Source: Verrucomicrobiota bacterium
GTDB taxonomy: Bacteria; Verrucomicrobiota; Verrucomicrobiia; Chthoniobacterales; JAFAMB01
NCBI GenBank assembly: GCA_019242435.1
Contig: JAFAVN010000556.1
Coordinates: 1-7,572, forward strand
DNA length: 7,572 bases
Direction of reading: 5' to 3'
The notes beneath the pieces were generated by a model, which saw nothing but the letters and a program-made list of their open reading frames with translations, ran no database searches and was not told where the DNA came from. Positions 1-5,652 of the stretch are shown piece after piece. A program made the position numbers and the translations under genes. The stretch's first letter is position 1. Every line of letters starts with the position of its first letter.

Positions 1-689
1 GAGATATTCTCTTCGGTGAACACCTGTTCGGTCGGGCCGCCGGCCACCAGCTCGCCGTTCAACAAAATCACCTCGTCAAAAAGTGCCGGAACCATTCTGA
101 GATCATGGTGGGACACAATCAGGAGGTTTCCCTGCCCAGCTAATTCCTTGAGGATATGCCCTAACAAATCCTGGGAGGGTCTGTCCAGGCCGGTAAACGG
201 TTCATCTAACAAAAGCACATGGGCATCCTGAGCCAATGAACGAGCCAGGAATGCTCGTTGTTGCTGGCCCCCAGACAATGCGCTGATCTGACGTTCAGCC
301 AGGTCTTCCAACTGCATCGCCTGCAGGGCGGCATTCACTTTTTTCCCGTCTTCTTTTCCAAATTTGCGCCACCAGCTTAAAGTGGAGTAACGGCCCATTT
401 CCACCAACCCTCTCACGGTCGTCGGAAAGTCCCAATCGACAGCTGACCTCTGCGGCAAGTAGGCGATGTATCTGCTCCGCCCTTGATTGTGCCCGCCGAA
501 TTCTACTGATCCGGTTTCCCTGCGCACCAAGCCGGCCAGCGCTTTGAGGAGGGTCGTTTTTCCCGCCCCGTTCGGTCCGAGCAAACCGACACACCGACCG
601 CATCGTAATTCGAGATTGACATGATGCACCGCTGGGATTCGCCGGTAACTCACCGTCAGATCCCTGATCTTCAGCACGTGCTCTGTCAT
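1..689 (-). CDS. znuC: Zn/Mn-type metal ABC transporter ATP-binding protein (3' end cut by window)
   Basis: This is the cytoplasmic ATPase that powers import of Zn2+ or Mn2+ through a ZnuB/MntC-type permease. Reading from ATG at 689-687, 229 residues are visible and the frame stays open to the window edge. Motifs in order are Walker A GPNGAGKTT (residues 38-46), Q-loop LPQRSAVDWDFPTTV (about 78-92), signature LSGGQQQR (138-145), Walker B VLLLDEP (158-164), D-loop GLD (167-169) and H-loop SHH (193-195). The VDWDFP form of the Q-loop region is typical of the TroB/SitB/MntB group of metal transporters rather than of E. coli ZnuC, so the metal is not settled. The family is usually about 240-260 residues, so only a short C-terminal piece is missing. 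It follows the small membrane protein after 82 bases and is probably the third gene of the operon. No strong Shine-Dalgarno is seen. Confidence 0.95.
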   Translation of the reverse strand, partial: MTEHVLKIRDLTVSYRRIPAVHHVNLELRCGRCVGLLGPNGAGKTTLLKALAGLVRRETGSVEFGGHNQGRSRYIAYLPQRSAVDWDFPTTVRGLVEMGRYSTLSWWRKFGKEDGKKVNAALQAMQLEDLAERQISALSGGQQQRAFLARSLAQDAHVLLLDEPFTGLDRPSQDLLGHILKELAGQGNLLIVSHHDLRMVPALFDEVILLNGELVAGGPTEQVFTEENI

Positions 690-715
690 ATTAGGGCATC
701 GTATCTGTGAATGGT

Positions 716-731
716 ATGGCAGCGCTGCCAT
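716..731. repeat. 16-bp perfect palindrome between two operon genes
   Basis: ATGGCAGCGCTGCCAT is perfectly self-complementary, so a transcript could form a 6-bp stem with a GCGC loop. It lies in the 82-base gap between the small membrane protein gene and the ATPase gene, 27 bases upstream of the ATPase start on the minus strand. No U-run follows it on that strand, so it is not a standard terminator. It could be an RNA-processing or stability hairpin, or a binding site, or chance. Confidence 0.4.
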
Positions 732-771
732 GCATTTTGGCGTGATTTCTCAGCCTGGGATCGCGCAGCCA

Positions 772-1191
772 TCATTCTTCTTTAAACGTTATAACATCAC
801 TGATCTTTCCGCGCCCCCATAAGGTTTTGTCCAGGGCCGTTCCGTCTGGCGGAGACACAGAAATTTGCAGGGCCACTAATGCAGGGTTATCCCAGGTCGC
901 GTCCACCACCAGATCGATTCCCTCCTTTGGAAAATCAATGTCTACGTCCTTTTCCAGCTCAGCTCCGGTGGCTTCCCCGGCCCACAGTGTTCGTCCCAGG
1001 TAGCTAATCTGAAACCGAAATGGAGCGGCAGTTGTCTTCAATCCCAGGTGCACATGCTCCGTGGGTTTCACCACCGCCGGCGCCAACGTTTCCCTTGCGT
1101 TTACTCGCTCCGTCAGTCGATGAAGAGGGATCAATAAAAATAACAGTACCATTACCACCAATGCGGCTTGTATCGGTGGTGACCCTCTCAT
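772..1191 (-). CDS. Small membrane-anchored protein of unknown function in the metal-uptake operon
   Basis: I do not recognise a family for this 139-residue protein. Residues 7-23 form one strongly hydrophobic helix (IQAALVVMVLLFLLIPL) with a short N-terminus, which predicts a single membrane anchor. The remaining ~110 residues would lie outside the membrane. That part alternates short hydrophobic and polar segments and looks like a small all-beta (Ig- or C2-like) domain. It carries an EHVH motif (45-48) and an acidic patch (78-86, ELEKDVDIDF) that could touch metal, but this is speculation. The ATG overlaps the TGA of the upstream binding-protein gene (ATGA at 1191-1188), which indicates translational coupling and a role tied to metal uptake. 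A passenger gene cannot be excluded. Confidence 0.8.
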   Translation of the reverse strand: MRGSPPIQAALVVMVLLFLLIPLHRLTERVNARETLAPAVVKPTEHVHLGLKTTAAPFRFQISYLGRTLWAGEATGAELEKDVDIDFPKEGIDLVVDATWDNPALVALQISVSPPDGTALDKTLWGRGKISDVITFKEE

Positions 1192-2081
1192 TTGAGCGCG
1201 TCAACAATCTCAGTCACGTTGTGCCTGATCATACCGTCGTAGGTCGCGCCATCGCCAGGGCCTAGGCCGTCGGCGTAAAGTGTTCCCCCGATCTTTGCGC
1301 CACTTTCCCGGGTAATCTCTGTACTGACTTTCGGATTAAGAGTGTTTTCAAGAAAGATCGCCTTAACCTGCTGTTTTTTGATCTCGTCGATCAGGGCGGA
1401 AATATGGCTGACTGAGGGCTCTTGCTCCGTGGTCAAACCCTCGATCGAATCAATCTGAAAACCGTATTCTTTTGCGAAATATTGAAAAGCATCGTGCGAG
1501 GTTACGAGCTTCCGCTGATCCCTTGGCAGTTCCGCCACTTTTCGCTTCACCCACGCGTTCAGCTCTTTCAGGTCTGCCAGGTAAGCCCCGGCGTTGGACT
1601 GATAATCACTCGAGCGCTGCGGATCCAATCGAATCAATGCGTCTCGAACCACTACAGTTGCTTTTTCCACTTCAGGGACACTGTTCCACCAATGCGGATC
1701 CTCCGCCGCTTCCTCGGCCGATTTGTCTGCCGGTTTGGTCAACCCGGGCAATTGGTTCCCCACGGCCAGAACTACCACTTTTTTCGGTAAAGCGTCCCGC
1801 AAATTCACCAGATAGGTATTTTCCATGCCTTTCCCCGAGAGCAAAACCAGATTTGCGTTCGTTGCTGCCGTGAGGTCACCCGGCGTCAACTGGTATTCGT
1901 GCGGATCTTGTCCGGGCTTAATGAGAGAGGTAACCGTAACATCTTTTCCGCCCACCTTTTCGGCCACTTCGGACAGGACGGTCGAAAAGGAAGCCACCTT
2001 GACTTCGCCGGCTGCTTTCTGGGCCAAAGCGCCAACCCAGAGAACGCCAAAAGCGACTGCCGCGAGTGATCTTAGAGGCAT
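1188..2081 (-). CDS. znuA: Zn/Mn ABC transporter periplasmic substrate-binding protein (ZnuA/TroA family)
   Basis: This 297-residue cluster A-I metal-binding protein captures Zn2+ or Mn2+ in the periplasm and delivers it to the permease. Residues 1 to about 25 form a signal peptide (LRSLAAVAFGVLWVGALA core). The expected metal ligands are visible: H61 in DPHEYQ, H130 in EDPHWWN, H196 in TSHDAFQYF and D271 in YADGLGP. The third ligand is His, as in TroA/ZnuA, and not the Glu of PsaA-type Mn proteins. The long His-rich loop of many ZnuA proteins is absent; residues 112-128 are a short acidic linker instead. The C-terminal YDGMIRHNVTEIVDAL resembles the TroA/MntA group. Zn and Mn are therefore both possible. 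ATG at 2081 is chosen because it gives a complete signal peptide; no Shine-Dalgarno precedes it. It is the first gene of the operon and overlaps the next by four bases. Confidence 0.95.
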   Translation of the reverse strand: MPLRSLAAVAFGVLWVGALAQKAAGEVKVASFSTVLSEVAEKVGGKDVTVTSLIKPGQDPHEYQLTPGDLTAATNANLVLLSGKGMENTYLVNLRDALPKKVVVLAVGNQLPGLTKPADKSAEEAAEDPHWWNSVPEVEKATVVVRDALIRLDPQRSSDYQSNAGAYLADLKELNAWVKRKVAELPRDQRKLVTSHDAFQYFAKEYGFQIDSIEGLTTEQEPSVSHISALIDEIKKQQVKAIFLENTLNPKVSTEITRESGAKIGGTLYADGLGPGDGATYDGMIRHNVTEIVDALK

Positions 2082-2090
2082 GGGGGCAGC

Positions 2091-2096
2091 ATTCTA
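2091..2096 (-). promoter_or_regulatory. Possible -10 element of the metal-uptake operon
   Basis: On the minus strand TAGAAT lies 9 bases before the ATG at 2081. If used, transcription would begin within a few bases of the start codon, giving a leaderless or nearly leaderless mRNA, consistent with the missing Shine-Dalgarno. No convincing -35 hexamer sits at the right distance, so this is weak. The TTGCAA boxes would overlap the -35 region. Confidence 0.3.
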
Positions 2097-2099
2097 CAA

Positions 2100-2128
2100 T
2101 TGCAAGCTATTTGCAACACGAATTGCAG
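2100..2128. promoter_or_regulatory. Candidate metalloregulator operator: three phased TTGCAR boxes
   Basis: TTGCAA occurs at 2100-2105 and 2111-2116, and TTGCAG at 2123-2128. Their starts are 11 and 12 bases apart, about one helical turn. The first two form an imperfect inverted repeat, TTGCAA-N5-TTGCAA. This is the size and symmetry of Fur-family (Zur/Mur) operators, and TGCAA/TTGCA half-sites are known for alphaproteobacterial Fur/Mur. The cluster ends 19 bases upstream of the binding-protein start, where a repressor would block RNA polymerase. Control by zinc or manganese through a Zur- or Mur-like protein is inferred; no such regulator is in the window. Confidence 0.45.
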
Positions 2129-2220
2129 GAGTTCAAGAGAAGCCCGAGGAGTTCAGGGTCAATTCCCCAAGGCTGCGCGTTCGCCTCCTGAACTCCTGAA
2201 CTTCCGCACTCCCGAACTCC
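2128..2220. repeat. Cluster of GGAGTTCAGG / CCTGAACTCC repeats with inverted arms
   Basis: AGGAGTTCAGG at 2147-2157 is perfectly complementary to CCTGAACTCCT at 2187-2197, an 11-bp stem with a 29-base spacer. Related copies are GGAGTTCAAG at 2128-2137, CCTGAACTTCC at 2195-2205 and CCCGAACTCC at 2211-2220. The right side is a loose tandem array with a period of about 8-9 bases. It occupies the space between the divergent metal-uptake operon and the Rrf2 gene. A second cluster of similar words lies at 5351-5454, so this is probably a dispersed repeat type of the genome. No ORF or terminator function is evident. Confidence 0.6.
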
Positions 2221-2248
2221 TCTCCTATATAAAATGCATCACCAAATA

Positions 2249-2277
2249 TTGTTTTTCACCCCAGTACACCTTATTAA
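2249..2277 (+). promoter_or_regulatory. Candidate promoter of the Rrf2 regulator gene
   Basis: TTGTTT (2249-2254), a 17-base spacer and TATTAA (2272-2277) make an acceptable sigma70-like pair. The predicted transcription start falls at about 2284-2286, at the GTG start codon itself, implying a leaderless message. That agrees with the lack of any Shine-Dalgarno. A second AT-rich element, TATATAAAAT at 2226-2235, could serve as an alternative -10. Confidence 0.45.
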
Positions 2278-2285
2278 TAATTACT

Positions 2286-2789
2286 GTGAAACTCTCAAAA
2301 CGGGGTGAGTACGCCCTTCGAGCGCTGATCGATTTCGGGTTGGCCCACGCACTAGGCAGACCGCTTCTGCAAGTCAATGAACTCGCGTCTAAGGAGGAAC
2401 TCCCCGTCAAGTTTTTGGAGCAGATTTTAATGCAACTCAAGGGAGCCGGATACTTGGACAGCCGCCGCGGCAAACACGGCGGCTACCTGCTCGCTAAAGA
2501 TCCAAAAGAAATTGTGATTGGTAACGTTGTTCGCCTTATCGACGGGCCCCTCGCCCCAATCTCCTGCGTGAGTCAGATGGCATACGAACGTTGTACGTGT
2601 CCCGATGAAGAACATTGCGGGCTGCGTATGTTGATGTCGGACGTCCGAAACGCAATTGCGAATATTCTAGACCGATACACCTTAGCTGACGTGGTCGAGG
2701 TTACGCTCCGCAAGATGCGTCGGGACAAGGTGCCACTGCCATTCGCTGCCAAAGCGCTCCGCCATGAAATCGGGGTATTCGAGTCGTAG
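2286..2789 (+). CDS. Rrf2-family transcriptional regulator, likely Fe-S or redox sensing
   Basis: The 167-residue protein begins (M)KLSKRGEYALRALIDFG, the hallmark N-terminus of Rrf2 winged-helix regulators (IscR, NsrR, CymR). The wing and recognition region is visible as LPVKFLEQILMQLKGAGYLDSRRGKHGGYLLA (split here only by position, residues 39-70). A cysteine cluster follows: C94, C103, C105 and C111, spaced CX8CXCX5C, next to H110. This is the region where IscR and NsrR bind an Fe-S cluster, though the spacing differs from both. GTG at 2286 is chosen because it gives the family N-terminus; upstream in-frame sequence from TTG 2100 only translates repeats. The targets are unknown. The Rrf2 protein CymR controls sulfur uptake in Firmicutes, so a link to the sulfate genes downstream is possible but only inferred. 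Autoregulation is common in the family. Confidence 0.92.
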   Translation: MKLSKRGEYALRALIDFGLAHALGRPLLQVNELASKEELPVKFLEQILMQLKGAGYLDSRRGKHGGYLLAKDPKEIVIGNVVRLIDGPLAPISCVSQMAYERCTCPDEEHCGLRMLMSDVRNAIANILDRYTLADVVEVTLRKMRRDKVPLPFAAKALRHEIGVFES

Positions 2790-2803
2790 CGGTATCCCAT
2801 GAG

Positions 2804-2823
2804 AAGCCCAGCGCGCGGGGTTT
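2804..2823. terminator. Weak candidate bidirectional terminator between convergent genes
   Basis: AAGCCC (2804-2809) can pair with GGGTTT (2818-2823) with one G-U pair and an 8-base GC-rich loop. It sits in the 43-base gap between the convergent Rrf2 and 264-residue protein genes, where a shared terminator is expected. The stem is short and no U-tract follows, so support is low. Confidence 0.25.
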
Positions 2824-2832
2824 GCCGTGCAC

Positions 2833-3627
2833 TCACGACGTTCCTGCCTTCGTTGCCGCCACCACCGCCTGTGCGGCCAAGGCGATTGCTTCCGCTCGGG
2901 TCAACGGATCCCTTTCCTCGGCCGATTTGAGCAACTCGACCCCAGGTTGGCGTATCACCAAGCTCTGGCGGTAGTTCATTTTAAATCCGCCCGAAGTTTT
3001 ATAATCGTGAGCGCGGGCTGACTCTATCTTGGCGGCGTTTTCACGCGCCCGATTCAGATCAGGAGCGAGATTTGTCACCCTCTCGAGCGCGTCATCGACT
3101 TGGTCTCTAACCGCTCCCAGTACCGCATCGATCTGCGGACGCGGTGTGCTCTGATCCCGCTCCAAGATCGTGCTCAATTCCCGGTCCAAACTGCTAAGTT
3201 CGGTCTCCACTTGTCGGCGCCTCTGATCCCAAACTCTTAAATAGCTGACACAGCGATCAAAATATGCCTCCCGCTCCTTGGTTAGCTCTTGAACCAGGAT
3301 TACCCGCTGTACCATCAGGACACTCACAATCACGACGCCAGACACCAGAGCGATACGCGTCTTCTGGTCTAAGCCGCCGGGAACCGGTTTGCTCAACTGT
3401 CGGACCGCGGCGCCGACCACTACGGCGCCGGCCAGAACCAACACCAGCGGGTACCAGCTGACCCAGAGTGACAGTCCCGGCCAGTTCGCATCCGCTGCGG
3501 TCTCCCAGAAGCTTGGCACCATCGCGTACCAAAAGGACGCGAGGGCCGCCGTTCCCACTAATGCGTAATCGATAAAGGCTAGTTTTGTCGTACCACTCTC
3601 ACGGGAGGTGTGATAACCGGGTATCAT
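2833..3627 (-). CDS. Hypothetical membrane protein: three TM helices plus cytoplasmic or periplasmic coiled coil
   Basis: I do not recognise this 264-residue protein. Three hydrophobic segments are visible, at about 16-37, 53-75 and 91-112, with the basic loop RQLSKPVPGGLDQKTR between the second and third. From about 115 to 205 it is highly charged and heptad-like (QRRRQVETELSSLDRELSTI), which predicts a coiled coil. The tail (240-264) is Ala-rich and helical. This layout suits a membrane-tethered scaffold, sensor or cell-envelope factor, but nothing fixes a function. The ATG at 3627 has no clear Shine-Dalgarno; no better start is apparent before the first TM. It is divergent from the Lnt-like gene with only 52 bases between starts, so the two may share a control region. 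Confidence 0.8.
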   Translation of the reverse strand: MIPGYHTSRESGTTKLAFIDYALVGTAALASFWYAMVPSFWETAADANWPGLSLWVSWYPLVLVLAGAVVVGAAVRQLSKPVPGGLDQKTRIALVSGVVIVSVLMVQRVILVQELTKEREAYFDRCVSYLRVWDQRRRQVETELSSLDRELSTILERDQSTPRPQIDAVLGAVRDQVDDALERVTNLAPDLNRARENAAKIESARAHDYKTSGGFKMNYRQSLVIRQPGVELLKSAEERDPLTRAEAIALAAQAVVAATKAGTS

Positions 3628-3663
3628 TCAAACCCACACTGAAATTCAGAACCGGTCCTATTC

Positions 3664-3669
3664 AAGGAG
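3664..3669 (+). promoter_or_regulatory. Ribosome binding site that sets the TTG start of the Lnt-like gene
   Basis: AAGGAG lies 10 bases before TTG 3680. The first in-frame ATG is at codon 52, inside the membrane region, so this site supports the non-ATG start. Confidence 0.6.
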
Positions 3670-3679
3670 CTTAACGGCT

Positions 3680-5392
3680 TTGCAGTCGCGAACCCTTTGC
3701 GTCTGCACGGCGCTTGCCCTTTTCATCGCAGCCAGCTGGCACCCGGACGACAGGGTGCTTCCCGCCGTCTTTACATTCCTGGCGCTGATTCTTTGGGACA
3801 AACGCGGCCTCACTATCGCCGCCGCAGTGGCGATGTTGACCCTGCTTTACCATTCTCGACCCGCTGCCGAGATATTGGGCGTTTTCGCCTACACGTTTTT
3901 CTTTTGCGCCATTGCCGGTCTCCGAGCTCGACGGGCTGCCCTAGTCGGATTTGGTTTCGGAGCCGGAGCCGCGCTTCTTAACCTGCGCTGGCTCGTCGCA
4001 GAATTTGATTCCCGCTGGGCAGGCCTGATTTTGGTAATCATCGCCGTTTATGCAGGCATTTTCGCGGCCGCGGTTGGCGGCTTGATCCGATCCCCTCTCG
4101 TGCGAAAAGCGGGACTGTCAGGTGTCGCACTGACGGTCCTAGCGCTCCCCGCTTTGGACTATGTCAGGACCGCATTACCTCGTTTCGGTACCGCTAATCT
4201 TTATTCGGGCGATCTCCCGGGAGCGAATATTGATCTGGCACAAGCGGCACAGTGGATTGGCGCGAGCGGCCTTGGCGCCCTAATGGCCTTTTCTTCCTAT
4301 AGTGCCGCGTTCTGGCTGGTAAACGAACGAAGAGCAACCTGGTCCCATCGAAGCACCGCACGAAGCGTAAGCCGCCGCCGGCTTTGCCTCGCTCTCGCGC
4401 TGATACTGGGAATTGTGGTGGCGGGCCGGATCGAACGAAGCCGCGTATCCGAGATACAAGCACGACCACTGAACATCGCCATCCTGCAAACTGTCCCCTC
4501 TCCATCAAATCGGGACTCAGTGGAAAAACCGTACGCGGCTGCCTTAGGTGACTGCCTCCGTTCAGGCCAACCGTATGACCTTATTTTCTTACCGGAGGGG
4601 GCCATCTCGATCGGTGAATGGAATGAAACCGGCGAGACGAGCGGTGAACAGCTCATGAGCCTTTCCGAGCTACGGGACAAATTCGCTCCCATGACGAACA
4701 CTTTTTGGGTTTCGGGGGCAATGATCCGAGAACCCGCCGGTTTGGGACTCGGTTTCCGGAACACTGCCATCTCCTTCGCTCCCCAGTTTCAGATCCTTGG
4801 GCAGGTCGACAAACAGTTCGGTGCCCCTTTAGTGGAAGTTAACCCTTTCCAAGGAATTGCGGTGCTGGAGACGATTGCCGAACGAGCCACGCACCTGTCT
4901 CGCCGGATGGCCTCGCAAAAGAATACTGCGGTGCTACCCTTCGGTTCCCATTGGCAGGCGGTCGTCGCGATTTGCAGCGAGCACCAGATTCCCGATATCT
5001 GGTCCAGACGCGGCGTCAGCAGCCTGAACTCTATCGATCTGCAACTGGTGCTCTCCGACATAACGTGGTTCGACAGGTCAGCCGAAGAGCGCGATCAATC
5101 ACGTTTGGCGCGCCGGCTCTTGGCCGCGAAATATCATCGACCGCTTCTATACGTTGCCAGCAGCGGCTCTGAATTCTGGGATCAAACCGGGAGACTCCTG
5201 AATACGCTCCCGGCCCAAGCCCGATACGGTATTTGGCGGATCGCTATTCCTCACCGAAGCGCAACTGTGCTGGCCGGCTGGGCTCCTCCCAACGAAGCCT
5301 GGCCGCTCGTTGCCTTTGCTGGCTTAGCTCTCTACCGCTGGTGCCGATTGAGGTTCAAGGTTCGAAGTCCTAGATTCAAAGTTCGAAGTTGA
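3680..5392 (+). CDS. lnt: Apolipoprotein N-acyltransferase (Lnt) homologue, diverged
   Basis: Lnt transfers a third acyl chain from phospholipid to the N-terminal Cys of outer-membrane lipoproteins, acting at the periplasmic face of the inner membrane. This 570-residue protein has the family layout. There are several TM helices in residues 1-250, then a nitrilase-fold domain from about 263 to 525, then a last hydrophobic segment (about 540-555). The triad is present: E306 (LIFLPEGAI), K378 (QVDKQF) and C432 (VVAICSEHQ). E434 after the Cys and E386 in the loop APLVEVNPF match other essential glutamates of E. coli Lnt (E389, E343). LSDITWFDRSAEERDQ and ARRLLAAKYHRPLLYVASSG match the conserved NDAWF and ARxRAIExxRPLxRAxNTG region. 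The loop normally reading VPFGEYVPF is altered, so it is a divergent copy, perhaps a paralogue. The last 15 or so residues (RFKVRSPRFKVRS) come from a DNA repeat. TTG start follows AAGGAG. Confidence 0.85.
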   Translation: MQSRTLCVCTALALFIAASWHPDDRVLPAVFTFLALILWDKRGLTIAAAVAMLTLLYHSRPAAEILGVFAYTFFFCAIAGLRARRAALVGFGFGAGAALLNLRWLVAEFDSRWAGLILVIIAVYAGIFAAAVGGLIRSPLVRKAGLSGVALTVLALPALDYVRTALPRFGTANLYSGDLPGANIDLAQAAQWIGASGLGALMAFSSYSAAFWLVNERRATWSHRSTARSVSRRRLCLALALILGIVVAGRIERSRVSEIQARPLNIAILQTVPSPSNRDSVEKPYAAALGDCLRSGQPYDLIFLPEGAISIGEWNETGETSGEQLMSLSELRDKFAPMTNTFWVSGAMIREPAGLGLGFRNTAISFAPQFQILGQVDKQFGAPLVEVNPFQGIAVLETIAERATHLSRRMASQKNTAVLPFGSHWQAVVAICSEHQIPDIWSRRGVSSLNSIDLQLVLSDITWFDRSAEERDQSRLARRLLAAKYHRPLLYVASSGSEFWDQTGRLLNTLPAQARYGIWRIAIPHRSATVLAGWAPPNEAWPLVAFAGLALYRWCRLRFKVRSPRFKVRS

Positions 5393-5454
5393 TCTGCTTC
5401 GGAACGATTACGATCGAACCTCAGTTCGGAATTCTGAACTTCGAACCTCGAACC
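5351..5454. repeat. GGTTCGAAGT repeat cluster invading the 3' end of the Lnt-like gene
   Basis: A 21-base direct repeat starts at 5351 and 5372 (AGGTTCAAGGTTCGAAGT versus AGATTCAAAGTTCGAAGT, 16 of 18 identical). GGTTCAAGGTTCGAAGTCC at 5352-5370 also pairs with GAACTTCGAACCTCGAACC at 5436-5454, matching at 17 of 19 positions, so the whole block is an inverted repeat about 103 bp long. The left arm is translated as the duplicated RFKVRS tail of the Lnt-like protein and includes its TGA (5390-5392). Words resemble those at 2128-2220. A large hairpin here could also end or stabilise the transcript. Confidence 0.7.
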
Positions 5455-5474
5455 GGCACGAACACGGATTACGG

Positions 5475-5503
5475 TTGGCAGATTCGGCCCAATCCGGTAC
5501 AAT
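5475..5503 (+). promoter_or_regulatory. Sigma70-type promoter for the Trp-repeat peptide / sulfate-uptake genes
   Basis: TTGGCA (5475-5480), exactly 17 bases, then TACAAT (5498-5503) is close to consensus at both hexamers with optimal spacing. Transcription would start near 5510, giving a leader of about 143 bases before ATG 5653. It is the best promoter in the window and lies just after the repeat cluster, separating this unit from the Lnt-like gene. Confidence 0.65.
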
Positions 5504-5535
5504 CAATTTTGTTGCCGAGCGCTTTCCCAGGCCAT

Positions 5536-5570
5536 CGGCCGGAACGAAACAAAGGAAAAACATCCGGCCG
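5536..5570 (+). other. Possible hairpin in the long 5' leader
   Basis: CGGCCGG (5536-5542) is complementary to CCGGCCG (5564-5570), with a 21-base A-rich loop containing AAAGGA. It sits about 26 bases into the predicted leader. I see no match to SAM riboswitch core sequences. Function unknown; the stem may be chance in GC-rich sequence. Confidence 0.3.
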
Positions 5571-5652
5571 TTCGGGCGCGAACTACGAACATCTTGGAAT
5601 CCGCTCTGAGATAGATTCCCCGCTAAAACCAAGGAAAAAACAACTATTGATC

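Noticed and set aside
1020..1873. Plus-strand ORFs of 81-133 codons across the metal-binding protein genes
   Set aside because: They are antisense shadows of well-supported genes and have no domain-like sequence.
2100..2285. TTG start at 2100 for the Rrf2 gene
   Set aside because: The added 62 residues come from the TTGCAA boxes and repeats; GTG 2286 yields the exact family N-terminus.
4297..4770. 157-codon minus-strand ORF inside the Lnt-like gene
   Set aside because: Antisense to a gene with catalytic motifs; composition is typical of a shadow frame.
5389..5652. In-frame upstream extension of the Trp-repeat peptide (frame open from 5389)
   Set aside because: The extra 88 codons translate the repeat cluster, promoter and leader and would bury the signal peptide; ATG 5653 gives a normal secreted precursor.
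5504..5652. SAM or other known riboswitch in the leader
   Set aside because: No recognisable conserved core was found by eye; only a simple possible stem.
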